Assembly: GCF_017833525.1 (NCBI RefSeq)
Contig: NZ_JAFICD010000001.1
Location: 62,001-126,000, forward strand
DNA: 64,000 nucleotides
Source: Duganella sp. 1411
GTDB lineage: Bacteria > Pseudomonadota > Gammaproteobacteria > Burkholderiales > Burkholderiaceae_D
Reading direction: 5' to 3'
The notes under the pieces are model-generated. The model saw only the letters and a program-made list of their open reading frames with translations, made no database searches and was not told the DNA's origin. The translations under genes and the position numbers were made by a program. Shown piece by piece: positions 36,751 to 48,227 of the stretch (position 1 is its first letter; every line of letters begins with the position of its first letter).

Positions 36751-36825
36751 GGGAGGTTAGCTCAGGGGTAGAGCACTGCATTCACACTGCAGGGGTCGCA
36801 AGTTCGAAACTTGCACTTCCCACCA
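36751..36825 (+). tRNA. tRNA-Val (anticodon CAC)
   Basis: The 75-nt cloverleaf includes an encoded CCA end. Acceptor stem GGGAGGT / ACTTCCC, D-arm GCTC...GAGC, anticodon stem CTGCA / TGCAG with loop TTCACAC giving anticodon CAC, and T-arm with GTTCGAA. Such tRNA genes are frequent integration sites and the accessory region starts right after it. Confidence 0.97.
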
Positions 36826-36842
36826 AGAATACGTTTTAGATG

Positions 36843-36874
36843 AAGGGCTTACGAGAGATCGTAAGCCCTTTTTT
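36843..36874 (+). terminator. rho-independent terminator after tRNA-Val
   Basis: AAGGGCTTACGA, GAGA loop, TCGTAAGCCCTT then T run; a 12-bp perfect stem. Confidence 0.92.
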
Positions 36875-37059
36875 GTTGTGCTCGAGAAAAGTGCGGAAAA
36901 TAGTGGCGGCAGCTGGCGAATGGACGAGATCAAGCCCCTGACTTTTAGCGGTTTTTTTATTGACGAGCAGCTTGTTTTGACAGTAATCATCCTGCCAAGA
37001 TCGCGCGCGCGCGGCGTCGTCCGTTTGTTCGAGAAGCGCCAGTAGTTCGGCGACGATGA
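36875..37059. other. gene-free stretch after tRNA-Val
   Basis: No convincing gene or repeat is seen. Composition is mixed, with less GC than the following region. No copy of the tRNA 3' end was noticed elsewhere in the window that would mark an attachment site. Confidence 0.4.
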
Positions 37060-37102
37060 TTGAGACAGATTAAACGAGACGCGGGGGGCGGGGGCCTAGG
37101 AT
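37060..37102 (+). promoter_or_regulatory. FNR-like box with class II spacing, upstream of BON gene
   Basis: TTGAG-ACAG-ATTAA at 37060-37073 matches the FNR half-sites at 8 of 10 positions; TAGGAT lies at 37097-37102, 33 bp centre to centre. Weaker than the adh and cspA sites, but the geometry is the same. Confidence 0.45.
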
Positions 37103-37199
37103 GATCGGACGCGCTTCCCCGGTGTCGTGCGCATGGGCCGGTTCCGGCTCCGGCGGCGCCATCGGCGGCGCATCCGATTCATTCAATAGGGAGAATGCG

Positions 37200-37862
37200 A
37201 TGTTAACCGATAGTGAAATCAGGAAGGACGTCGAGAACGAGCTGGCGTGGGACGCCGACATCGCCGCGCGCGACATCGGCGTGGCGGTCAGGGACAAGAT
37301 CGTCACGCTCAGCGGCTTTGTCCGCAGCTATGCGCAGAAGGTGGCCGCCGAGCGCGCGGCGCAGCGGGTCGTCGGCGTGGCCGGCGTCGCCGACGAGATC
37401 GAGGTGCGCCTGCCCGGCGAGGGCCGGCTCGACGCCGACATCGCGCGCGAGGCCGTCTCCGCGCTCAAAGTCCAGCTGCCGCATTCGGCCGACGCGATCC
37501 AGGTGGTGGTCGACGGCGGCGTGCTCAAGCTCGAAGGCGAGGTCGAATGGAATTACCAGCGCGAGCGCGCCGAGCAGGCGGTGCGGCGCGTCCGCGGGGT
37601 GCGCCAGGTGTCCAACCAGATCAGGCTGCGCCCGAGCGTGGCCACGGCCGACGTCCAGCGCAAGATCGTGGCCGCCTTCCACCGCAACGCGGCGGTGGAT
37701 GCCGAACGCCTGCGGGTCGAGGCCAGCGGCGCCACGGTGACGTTGCACGGCAGCGTGCGCTCCTGGGGTGAGCGCCAGGCGGCGGAACGGGCGGCCTGGC
37801 TGGCGCCCGGTGTCGCCCATGTCAACAACCTCATCAGCATCGACCCGGCGCTGCCGCGGTGA
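37200..37862 (+). CDS. triple BON-domain protein
   Basis: The 220-residue protein consists of three BON domains (about 1-70, 75-145 and 150-218), with repeated blocks such as GVAVRDKIVTLSGFVRSYAQK, GGVLKLEGEVEWNYQRE and GATVTLHGSVRSWGER. BON domains bind membranes or phospholipid surfaces in osmotic and stress proteins. There is no signal peptide, so this one is probably cytoplasmic. The start has GGGAG upstream. It opens the stress-gene region and is preceded by an FNR-like box. Confidence 0.9.
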   Translation: MLTDSEIRKDVENELAWDADIAARDIGVAVRDKIVTLSGFVRSYAQKVAAERAAQRVVGVAGVADEIEVRLPGEGRLDADIAREAVSALKVQLPHSADAIQVVVDGGVLKLEGEVEWNYQRERAEQAVRRVRGVRQVSNQIRLRPSVATADVQRKIVAAFHRNAAVDAERLRVEASGATVTLHGSVRSWGERQAAERAAWLAPGVAHVNNLISIDPALPR

Positions 37863-37890
37863 CGGCGTCGCGCCCGGCCCCGGCGCTCGT

Positions 37891-38325
37891 TCAGGCGCCG
37901 GCCGCCGGCGCGCCGCCGGCCGTGGCCTCGGCCCAGTCCAGTATGGCCCGCAACCGGGGCGGCAGCAGCGCGCGCGCGCCGGCGTAGGGCAGCCAGCGGA
38001 ACGCATGGTGCTCGGCGCGGCCGAGTTGCGGATTGGCGCGCAGGCGCACGGTGTCGCTGGCCGCTGCCGCCAGGTAAAAGCGCGCCACCTTGCCGCGGCC
38101 GTAAGGCGGCGTTTCACGGAACGCGCGCCCCCACGGGTAGCTCAGCGCGGCCAGCGAGGTTTCCTCGCGCACCTCGCGGCGGGCGGCGTGCCAGGCGCTT
38201 TCCCCCGGTTCGACCTCGCCTTTGGGGAAATCCCAGTAACGGTAACTGCGCAGCAGCAGATACCTGGGGCCGGCCGGCCCGAGGTGGCGGATGACCATGC
38301 CGGCGGACAGTATGGGGTGTTTCAT
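37891..38325 (-). CDS. NUDIX hydrolase (Ap4A hydrolase-like)
   Basis: The 144-residue protein has a NUDIX box from G36 to L58: G-x5-E42-x7-REVREETSL, in which the usual glycine near the end is replaced by serine. Small NUDIX enzymes of this shape hydrolyse nucleotide derivatives such as diadenosine tetraphosphate, a stress alarmone; the true substrate is unknown. It is divergent from the alcohol dehydrogenase operon. A longer in-frame extension upstream of the ATG is not conserved. Confidence 0.86.
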   Translation of the reverse strand: MKHPILSAGMVIRHLGPAGPRYLLLRSYRYWDFPKGEVEPGESAWHAARREVREETSLAALSYPWGRAFRETPPYGRGKVARFYLAAAASDTVRLRANPQLGRAEHHAFRWLPYAGARALLPPRLRAILDWAEATAGGAPAAGA

Positions 38326-38416
38326 CGGTGGCTGGGGCCTCCTGTATCCCGGTTTGAGCCGGCCGCGGCGCCATGGTTCCGCCGGGGAACAGCCCGGCGG
38401 CGATGCGTGGCGCGCT

Positions 38417-38459
38417 TTGATCTGGATCAAGGCCGGCGCCGGGCGCAAGGCGCTAGCAT
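38417..38459 (+). promoter_or_regulatory. perfect FNR/ANR box with class II promoter, upstream of adh operon
   Basis: TTGAT-CTGG-ATCAA at 38417-38430 is a perfect match. TAGCAT at 38454-38459 is 33 bp away centre to centre, giving a predicted start near 38465 and a leader of about 42 nt. This would drive the adh, kinase fusion and P-type ATPase genes. Confidence 0.75.
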
Positions 38460-38506
38460 GGTTCGCACGGCGCGTATGGCCGACAGCGGGCGAACCTGGA
38501 GGGAAT

Positions 38507-39553
38507 ATGGGGAATATGGCGGGCACGGCAGGCGATAGGGCGGCGGCGCGCGGGCGCATGCGGGCCATGGTGCTCGAGCCCGGCGCCGGCGCGCGGTTGT
38601 GCGCGCGCGAGCGCCTGGTGCCGCGCCCGCATGGCCACGACGTGCTGCTGCGGGTGAGCGCCTGCGGCGTCTGCCGCACCGACCTGCACCTGCTGGACGG
38701 CGAGCTGGCGCCGCGGCGGGCGGCGTTGGTCCCCGGCCACGAGATCGTCGGCGTCGTGTGCGCGCTCGGCAGCCGGGCGGCGCAATGGCGGGTCGGCCAG
38801 CGGGTCGGCGTGCCGTGGCTGGCGCACAGTTGCGGCGCGTGCGCGTTTTGCCGGAGCGGCCGCGAAAACCTGTGCGACCGCGCCCGCTTCACCGGCCTGG
38901 ACCGCGACGGCGGCTACGCCGACTACGTGGTGGCCGACGCCCGCTATTGCCTGCCGTTGCCGGCGCGCTACGACGACGTCCACGCCGCGCCGCTGCTGTG
39001 CGCCGGCCTGATCGGGTACCGCGCCTACGCGATGACCGGCGCGGCGCGCCGGCTCGGCTTGTACGGTTTCGGCGCCGCCGCCCATATCGTCGCGCAACTG
39101 GCCGTGGCCCAGGGGCGCGAGGTGTACGCCTTCACGCGGCCCGGCGACGCGCGCTCGCAGCGGTTCGCGCGCGCGCTCGGCGCCGTCTGGGCCGGAGCGT
39201 CGGACGGGCCGGCGCCGGTGCCGCTGGACGCGGCCATCCTGTTCGCCGCCGACGGCGCCCTGGTACCGTCGGCGCTGGCCGCCTGCGCCAAGGGCGCGAC
39301 GGTGGTGTGCGCCGGCATCCACATGAGCGAGCTGCCGGCCATGCCGTACGCGCTGCTGTGGGGCGAACGCTGCCTGCGCTCGGTGGCCAACCTGACGCGC
39401 GCCGACGGCGCCGCCTTCATGCGGCTGGCCGAACGGATCGATCTGCGCACCGCGCCGGTGGTCTACCCGCTGGCGCGCGCCAACGACGCGCTGGCCGATC
39501 TGCGGGCCGGCGCCTTCGACGGCGCGGCGGTGCTGGTGCCGCCGCCATGCTGA
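38507..39553 (+). CDS. zinc-dependent alcohol dehydrogenase family protein
   Basis: The 348-residue medium-chain dehydrogenase has the catalytic zinc ligands in SACGVCRTDLH and PGHEIVG, and the structural zinc motif CGACAFCRSGRENLC. The NAD(P)-binding Rossmann part reads LGLYGFGAAAHIVAQLA. It resembles the group annotated as AdhP/AdhA-like, common in anaerobic stress regions. Two starts are possible, 38507 and 38516, both after GGAGGG. Its last codons overlap the next gene by 7 nt. The FNR box upstream suggests use in low-oxygen redox balance (inference). Confidence 0.92.
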   Translation: MGNMAGTAGDRAAARGRMRAMVLEPGAGARLCARERLVPRPHGHDVLLRVSACGVCRTDLHLLDGELAPRRAALVPGHEIVGVVCALGSRAAQWRVGQRVGVPWLAHSCGACAFCRSGRENLCDRARFTGLDRDGGYADYVVADARYCLPLPARYDDVHAAPLLCAGLIGYRAYAMTGAARRLGLYGFGAAAHIVAQLAVAQGREVYAFTRPGDARSQRFARALGAVWAGASDGPAPVPLDAAILFAADGALVPSALAACAKGATVVCAGIHMSELPAMPYALLWGERCLRSVANLTRADGAAFMRLAERIDLRTAPVVYPLARANDALADLRAGAFDGAAVLVPPPC

Positions 39554-41096
39554 GCGGCGGGGCGCCGGTGGCGCGCCAGCGGCGCATGGTCGCCGCGCTG
39601 GCGGAGCGGCTGCGCGGCGAGCTGGTCGAAACCCATATCTCGTGGGTGTTGCTGGCGGGCGAACACGCCTATAAATTCAAGAAGGCGCTGCGCAACAGCT
39701 GGCTGGACTACGGCGACGCCGCCGCGCGGCGCCGCTGTTGCGAGGAGGAGTTGCGCCTCAACGGGCGGCTGGCGCCGGGCCTGTATCTGGGGCTGGCGAC
39801 GGTGACCGGCGACGCGCGCCGGCCGCGGCTCGACGGCGCCGGCGTCGCGCTCGACTACGCGGTGCACATGCGGCGCTTCGACCAGCGGGCGCTGTGGACG
39901 TCGCGCCTGGCCGACGGCGTGCTCGGCGCGGACGAGGCGCGGCGCTTCGGCGCGGCGCTGGCCGACTTCCACGCCGGCGCGGCGCGCGCGCCCGCCGGCG
40001 CGCCGTGGGGCGGGGCGGCGGCCATCGGCGCGCGCAGCGGCGCCGATCTGGCCGAGCTCGGCGCGCTGTTGGCGCCGGCGTCGCCGGCGCGCGCCACGCT
40101 GGCGGCGTTGGCCGCCTGGCTCGACGCCGCGCGGCGCCGGCTGGCCGGACGCTTCGCGCGCCGCCGCGCCGGCGGCTGGGTGCGCGAATGCCACGGCGAC
40201 CTCCACTGCGGCAACATCGTGACCCTGGCGGACCGGGTGCTGGCGTTCGACGGCATCGAATTCAACCCCGCCCTGCGCTGGACCGACGTGCAGCAGGACC
40301 TGGCCTTCGTCTGCATGGATCTGCAGTGCCATGGCCGCGACGACCTGGCGGCGCGGCTGCTGGACGCCTATTTGCAGCGCGGCGGCGATTACGACGGTGC
40401 CGTGCTGCTGCCCTATTACCGCTGCCAGCGGGCGCTGGTGCGCGCCAAGGTGGCGCTGCTGCGCGGCGGGCAGGCCGAGGCGCAGCGCTATCTGGCGTGG
40501 GCGCTGCGCGCCACCGTGCCGGCGCCGCCGCTGCTGGTGGCCACCCGCGGCCTGGCCGGCAGCGGCAAGTCGACCTTGTGCGACAGCCTGGTCGAGCCGC
40601 TGGCGGCCGTCCGGGTGCGCTCCGACGTCGAGCGCAAGCGCCGGCACGGACTGGCCCCCGGCGAGCGCGCCGGCGCCGCGCCCGGCGCCGGCCTCTACAC
40701 CGAGCGGGCCGACCGGTTGACCTACGGCTGGCTGCTGCGGCTGGCGTGCCGGGTCGCGGCGGCGGGCGCGCCGGTGCTGCTGGACGCCGGCTTCCCGCGG
40801 CGCTGGCAGCGCCGGCGGCTGTGGCGGTTGGCGCGGCTGCTGCGGGCCCGCTGGCTGCTGCTCGACGTGCGCGCCGCGCCGGCGACCTTGGCGGCGCGCC
40901 TGGCCGCGCGCGCCGGCGATCCGGCCGAGCCGTCCGACGCCGGCGTCGAACTGCTGGCGTATCAGCGCCGCATGCGCCAGCCGCTGCTGCCCGGCGAGCG
41001 GGCCCACGCGCTCGCCGGCGACGCCGGCGCCGGCTGGAACGTGGCGCGGGCCGTGGCGCTGGCGGCGGCGATCCGCGCCAGGACGGCGGGGCCGGC

Positions 41097-41100
<4 letters not shown>
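39547..41100 (+). CDS. APH-like kinase fused to AAA/P-loop kinase domain
   Basis: This 517-residue protein has an N-terminal aminoglycoside phosphotransferase/choline-kinase-like half with the catalytic loop ECHGDLHCGNIV (about residue 220) and FDGIEFNP carrying the metal-binding aspartate, and a C-terminal P-loop half with Walker A TRGLAGSGKSTL (about 337). Such fusions accompany Usp and P-type ATPase genes in stress loci of betaproteobacteria. The substrate is unknown; antibiotic resistance should not be assumed. The ATG overlaps adh by 7 nt and the stop overlaps the ATPase start, so the three genes are tightly coupled. Confidence 0.87.
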
Positions 41101-43625
<2,525 letters not shown>

Positions 43626-43646
43626 CGGCGGCGCCGGTGTCTTGGG

Positions 43647-44486
43647 CTAGTGGGAGATCAGCACCGGCAGCGTCATGTCGCGCAGCACCGTGCGGGTGGT
43701 GCCGCCCAGCAGCGTCTCGCGCAGGCGGCGGTGGCCGTAGCCGCCCATCACCAGCAGGTCGCAGCCGCGCGCGGCGGCCGCGCGCAGCAGCGCCGAGCCG
43801 GCGTCGGCGCGCGTCGATTCGGCCACCACGTCGACCCGCACGCCATGGCGCGACAGATACAGCGCCATGTCGTCGCCGGCCCGCGCGTCGTGCGGCGCCG
43901 GCCCGGCGTCGTCGTCGAGCGTCAGCAGCGTCACGCGTCCCGCCGGGCGCAGCAGCGGCAAGGCGTCGGTGAAGGCGCGCGCCGCGCGCGGACTGCCGTC
44001 CCAGGCCAGCAGCGGGTGGCGGCCCACCGGGCCGGAGCGGGTGCCCTGCGCCGGCACCAGCAGCAGCGGCCGGCCCGCGTGCAGCAGCAGCTCCGGCGGC
44101 AGCGGGCGGATGGCGCCGGGCGGCACGGCGCGGGCGTCGGCCTGGCCCAGCACCAGCAGGTCGGCATGGCGCGCGCTCAGCAGCAATGCGCTCTCGGGGT
44201 CGTCGTCGACCAGGTACAGCGAGCGGCGCTCGACGCCGGCCGCGGCGGCCCTGCGCTCGAACGACGCCAGCGCCGCCTGCGCCTGGCGGTGCCATTGTTC
44301 CCGTGCCGTCGCCAGCGGCGCCGGGGCGGCCGGGTCGCGCGGCCATTCGGCGTAGCGCGACACGCCGGTGGCGGCGACGCCGGTCAGGTGGGCGCCGGTG
44401 GCGCGCGCCACCTGCGCCGCCAGCGCGTAGCGCGCCGCGGCGCGGGGCGAGCGGTCGCAGTGGACGGCGATGGTGGCGTAGCCCAT
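43647..44486 (-). CDS. universal stress protein, tandem UspA domains
   Basis: The 279-residue protein holds two Usp folds. The second has the ATP-binding signature MGGYGHRRLRETLLGGTTRTV, G-x2-G-x9-G-T, near residues 246-266; the first lacks it. Usp proteins help survival under starvation, oxygen limitation and other stresses. It lies 10 nt after the next Usp gene on the same strand and is convergent with the P-type ATPase. Confidence 0.92.
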   Translation of the reverse strand: MGYATIAVHCDRSPRAAARYALAAQVARATGAHLTGVAATGVSRYAEWPRDPAAPAPLATAREQWHRQAQAALASFERRAAAAGVERRSLYLVDDDPESALLLSARHADLLVLGQADARAVPPGAIRPLPPELLLHAGRPLLLVPAQGTRSGPVGRHPLLAWDGSPRAARAFTDALPLLRPAGRVTLLTLDDDAGPAPHDARAGDDMALYLSRHGVRVDVVAESTRADAGSALLRAAAARGCDLLVMGGYGHRRLRETLLGGTTRTVLRDMTLPVLISH

Positions 44487-44496
44487 CTCGCGCTCC

Positions 44497-45339
44497 TCAG
44501 TGCGACAGCAGCACCGGCAGCGTCATCGCGGCGAGCACGGTGCGCGTGACGCCGCCGAGCACCATCTCGCGCCAGCGCAGGTGGCCGTAGGCGCCCATCA
44601 CGAGCAAGTCGGCGCCGAGCTCCGCCGCAAGCGACAGCAGCGCCTCGCCGACGCCCTGGCCCGCCGGCGTGGCGCGCTCCAGCACCTCGGCGTTGACGTC
44701 GTGGCGCGCCAGAAACAGCGCGATGTCGGCGCCGGGCTGGGCGCCGTGCACGACGGATTGGCGGCCGGGATCGAACACGGCGACGGTGACGCGGGCGCTG
44801 CGCCGCAGCAGCGGCAGCGCGTCGGTGACGGCGCGCGTGGCCGGGCCGCTGCCGTCCCAGGCGACCAGCGCGTGGCGTTCCAGCCGCCGCTGGCTGCCGG
44901 CATGGGGAACGACCAGCACCGGCCGGCGGCCGAACAGCGCCAGGTGCACCGGCAGGCCCGGGCCCGCCAGCAGACCGTCTTGTCCGGGGGCGCTCTGGCT
45001 CAGCACCACCAGATCCGCATACCGGGCTTGCAGCACCAGCCCGGTCTGGGGTTCGTCGTCGGTCAGGCGGCTTTCATGGCGCAGCGCGGCGGCGCGCGCT
45101 TGCCGCTCGAAGTCCTCCAGCGCCACCGTGGCGTCCTGCCTGGTCCGATCGATTTCTTCCTGCAGCAGGGCGGCGGCAAGCATGATATCGCCGCCGCGGC
45201 AGTACTTCGTGATCAGCCCGGTCGTCGCGGCGCCGACCAGGTGGGCATCGTGCTGCGATGCGATTTGGGTGGCCACGGCGACGCGTTCGGGCGCCGTCGG
45301 CGCGCCGTCGACATGGACCAGTATGGTTTTGTAGGACAT
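44497..45339 (-). CDS. universal stress protein, tandem UspA domains
   Basis: This 280-residue paralogue of the gene downstream has the same two-domain layout and ATP-binding motif MGAYGHLRWREMVLGGVTRTV in the second domain. The ATG at 45339 has a CGGAG ribosome site; a longer in-frame extension upstream covers the promoter and is rejected. An FNR-like box lies about 75 bp upstream. The two Usp genes probably share one transcript. Confidence 0.92.
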   Translation of the reverse strand: MSYKTILVHVDGAPTAPERVAVATQIASQHDAHLVGAATTGLITKYCRGGDIMLAAALLQEEIDRTRQDATVALEDFERQARAAALRHESRLTDDEPQTGLVLQARYADLVVLSQSAPGQDGLLAGPGLPVHLALFGRRPVLVVPHAGSQRRLERHALVAWDGSGPATRAVTDALPLLRRSARVTVAVFDPGRQSVVHGAQPGADIALFLARHDVNAEVLERATPAGQGVGEALLSLAAELGADLLVMGAYGHLRWREMVLGGVTRTVLAAMTLPVLLSH

Positions 45340-45384
45340 GGCCAACTCCGATGAGGGGCGACAACCCGCCGCGCCCAGTCTTCG

Positions 45385-45426
45385 ATGGTAGAAAAACCGA
45401 TCGATGCGGGCCTTGCGCCAGATCAA
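45385..45426 (-). promoter_or_regulatory. FNR-like box with class II promoter, upstream of Usp pair
   Basis: On the minus strand TTGAT-CTGG-CGCAA occupies 45426-45413 (8 of 10 to consensus), followed by TACCAT at 45390-45385, 32 bp centre to centre. The start would be near 45378, 39 nt before the Usp ATG. The box is almost identical to the one before hsp20. Confidence 0.6.
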
Positions 45427-45460
45427 AGCGACGTTGGGATTGCCGGCGAAGGCGCGGCGT

Positions 45461-48001
45461 TCAACAGCCTTCGGACGGGCTCGACGCATCCAATGCGGCG
45501 CCGCCGTGCCGCGGCGCGTCCGGCGCGGCCAGCCAGGCGTGGAACTGCGCGGCCGGCAGTGGCCGCCCATACCAGTATCCCTGGCCCAGGTCGCATCCCA
45601 TGTGGCGCAGCAGCGCGTGCTGGCCGGCGCCCTCGACGCCCTCGGCGACCACCGCCAGCTGCAGGCTGTGGGCCATCGCGACGGCGGCGCGGACGATGGC
45701 CGCGTGTTCGGGATTGTCGCACACGCCCAGCACCAGCGAGCGGTCGATCTTCATCTCGTGCGGCCTGAAGTGGCTAAGATAGCTGAGCGATGAGTAACCG
45801 GTGCCGAAGTCGTCGATCGAGATGCGCACGCCCAGCGCCTTGAGCTCGCGCAGGATGTCGCGGTTGTGTTGATTGTCGCCGAGCAGCATTTGTTCGGTGA
45901 TTTCCAGGCATAGCCGGTGCGGCGGCAGTGCCGAGGACGCCAGCGCCCGGGCGATGAGCGGCATCAGGTGGTTGTGCCGGAACTGCGCCGGCGACACGTT
46001 GATGGCCAGTTGCGGGCCGCCGCCCGGCCAGCCCGCCGCCGCCGCGCAGGCGGTGTCGACGACCCAGGCGCCCAGCGGTGCGCCGAGGCCGATGTCCTCG
46101 GCCAGCGGCAGGAATTCGTCCGGTCCCAGCAGGCCCAGTTCCGGATGGTTCCAGCGCAGCAGCGCCTCGGCCGCGTGCGGCGCCAGCGAGTCGAGCGCGA
46201 CGATCGGCTGGAAATACAGCTCGAATTCCTGGCGCTCGAGGGCGCGGCGCAGGTCGGCGCCCAGGCGCAGCCGCCGCTCCATGCCGCGCGTCATGTCGTG
46301 GTGGTAGAACTGGATGTTGCCGCGGCCCTCGGCCTTGGCCTGGTACATCGCGCTGTCGGCGTAGCGCAGCAGGCTGCGGGCGTCGTCGGCGTGGTCGGGG
46401 TAGAGGCTGGCGCCCAGGCTGATGCCCACCCGCAGCTCGTGGCCGCCCATGTGCACCGGCTTCAGGCATTCCTGCTGCATCTTGGCGGCCACGTGGACGA
46501 CGTCGTTCAGGGCCTGGATTTCCGGCAGCAGCACGACGAATTCGTCACCGCCGAGCCGGCCGACCATGTCCGAGCCGCGCATCGCGCCGCGCAGGCGCTG
46601 GGCGACCACCCGCAGCAGGTCGTCGCCGGCCTCGTGGCCGAGGCTGTCGTTGACATGCTTGAAATAGTCGATATCGAGGAACACCACGGCCAGCCGCTGG
46701 CGGTGGCGGCGCGCCAGCGCGATCTGGCGTTCCAGTTCCTCGCTGATGGCGGCGCGGTTGGGCAGGCCGGTCAGCGGGTCGTGGTGGGCCAGCCGCGCCA
46801 ACCGTTGTTCGGCCCGCTTGCGCTCAGTGATGTCGTGCAACTGGAACAGCAGCGTGCCGGCGTCGGACGGCTGCCGCATCAGCGACACGCTCACCAGCGC
46901 CCACACCTCGGCGTCGCCGACCGCCAGGCGCTGCTCGAACTGGACGCTGGCGGTGCGCCCGTCGCGCAGCGTGCGCAGCAGCGGCGCCGCCGTGGCTTCG
47001 CCGGCGCTGAAGTCGTCGAGCCGGCGCCCGGCCAGTTGCGCCGGCTCGGCGCGCAGCAGGCGGCACAGCGCGTTGTTGACCTGCAGGAAGCTGCCGTCCG
47101 GCGCCGCCAGCGCCATGCCGCCGGGCGCCAGGTCGAAGGCGTTGCGGAAGCGCTCCTCGCTTTGGCGCAGCTGCTGGGCCGCCGCCTCGCGCGGGCGCGT
47201 GTCGCGCAGCACCATGACCGCGCCCAGCAGCTTGCCCTGGGCGTTGTGGATCGGGGCGGCGGAGTCTTCGACGGGCTGCGGCGCGCCGTCGCGCAGCAGC
47301 AACAGCGGCGTCGGCAATGGCGACGGCGGCTGGCCCGCCAGCAGGCGCCGCAGCGGCGAGGGCAGCGCCGCGCCGGCGGCGTCCTGCAGCCGCACGACAG
47401 TGTCGATGTCGTGGCCGCGCACCGCCGCCAGCGTCTGCCCCAGCAGCCGTTCGGCGGCCGGATTGAGAAAGCGCAGGCGCGCGGCGGCGTCGGTGACGAT
47501 CACGCCGTCGGCCACCCCGCGCAGGGTGGCGTCGTACCATTGCAGGGCGTCGCGCGCCTGGCTGTCGTCGCGGGCCTTGGCCAGCACCACCTCGATTTGC
47601 GCATACAGCTCGCGGATATCGACCGGCGTGGCCAGGTAGGCGTAGGGATGGGCCCGCAAAGCGCTGCCGACGGCGCCGGGCGCGGTGTCGGCGCTGAGGA
47701 ACAGCACCGGGATTCCCAGCCGCCGGTCGATCGCCTCGGCCGCGTCGATGGCGCCGGTCTCGCCTGGCAAGGCGGTGTTGAGCAAGATCAGGTCCGGGCG
47801 CGATGCCTCGGCGGCGGCGATGGCGGCGGCGCCCGTGTCGACGCGGCCGCAGACCCTGTAGCCCAGCGAAGCGAGCTGGCCGCACAGGTGCGCGGCGACC
47901 TGCCGGTCGTGCTCCGCCAGCAGGATGGTGCGCGGCCCGCCGCCCGCCGCCGATACGTTGTCTGCCGCCGCCATAGCTCCTCGCTGGTCTGGAATGGTCA
48001 T
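45461..48001 (-). CDS. pseudo-receiver-PAS-PAS-GGDEF-EAL c-di-GMP protein
   Basis: The 846-residue cytoplasmic protein has a receiver-like domain (about 24-140), two PAS domains (about 150-270 and 280-400), a GGDEF domain with intact GRLGGDEFVVL, and an EAL domain with EALLRW, INVSPAQF, LEITEQ, DDFGTGYSS, MKIDRS and EGVE. In the receiver domain the phosphoacceptor aspartate is asparagine (N75 in LILLNTALPG) and the conserved lysine is threonine (T125 in YLATPVD), so phosphorylation is unlikely. The ATG at 48001 lacks a ribosome site; the ATG at 47974 follows GAGGAG and may be the true start (837 residues). Confidence 0.9.
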   Translation of the reverse strand: MTIPDQRGAMAAADNVSAAGGGPRTILLAEHDRQVAAHLCGQLASLGYRVCGRVDTGAAAIAAAEASRPDLILLNTALPGETGAIDAAEAIDRRLGIPVLFLSADTAPGAVGSALRAHPYAYLATPVDIRELYAQIEVVLAKARDDSQARDALQWYDATLRGVADGVIVTDAAARLRFLNPAAERLLGQTLAAVRGHDIDTVVRLQDAAGAALPSPLRRLLAGQPPSPLPTPLLLLRDGAPQPVEDSAAPIHNAQGKLLGAVMVLRDTRPREAAAQQLRQSEERFRNAFDLAPGGMALAAPDGSFLQVNNALCRLLRAEPAQLAGRRLDDFSAGEATAAPLLRTLRDGRTASVQFEQRLAVGDAEVWALVSVSLMRQPSDAGTLLFQLHDITERKRAEQRLARLAHHDPLTGLPNRAAISEELERQIALARRHRQRLAVVFLDIDYFKHVNDSLGHEAGDDLLRVVAQRLRGAMRGSDMVGRLGGDEFVVLLPEIQALNDVVHVAAKMQQECLKPVHMGGHELRVGISLGASLYPDHADDARSLLRYADSAMYQAKAEGRGNIQFYHHDMTRGMERRLRLGADLRRALERQEFELYFQPIVALDSLAPHAAEALLRWNHPELGLLGPDEFLPLAEDIGLGAPLGAWVVDTACAAAAGWPGGGPQLAINVSPAQFRHNHLMPLIARALASSALPPHRLCLEITEQMLLGDNQHNRDILRELKALGVRISIDDFGTGYSSLSYLSHFRPHEMKIDRSLVLGVCDNPEHAAIVRAAVAMAHSLQLAVVAEGVEGAGQHALLRHMGCDLGQGYWYGRPLPAAQFHAWLAAPDAPRHGGAALDASSPSEGC

Positions 48002-48150
48002 CGCCCGCCCGCCGGGCGCCGGCGCCGCCGGTGCGGAGCCGTCCCCTTGAGGTTGGACCGCCGCCGTGCCGGGGGATTCCCTCGCGGGTGGCTTTTCGCG
48101 CCACGGCGTGGCCGCGCCTGGTTGCCGCCGGCCCGGCGGCGCGCGCCACT

Positions 48151-48192
48151 TTGATCTGGCGCAGGAAACCCGCGTGGGCGGACGCCTATAGT
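48151..48192 (+). promoter_or_regulatory. FNR-like box with class II promoter, upstream of hsp20 pair
   Basis: TTGAT-CTGG-CGCAG at 48151-48164 has one perfect half-site; TATAGT lies at 48187-48192, 32 bp centre to centre. The start would be near 48199, giving a 29-nt leader. Confidence 0.6.
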
Positions 48193-48227
48193 GGTCAGCT
48201 TACCCACGACTTTTGAGGAGAAACGCC

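Noticed and set aside
36757..36990. Minus-strand frame of 77 codons across tRNA-Val
   Set aside because: It is antisense to the tRNA and its terminator; such frames over tRNA genes are typical false proteins.
36826..37199. Integrase remnant after the tRNA
   Set aside because: Both strands were read for tyrosine-recombinase motifs; none were found.
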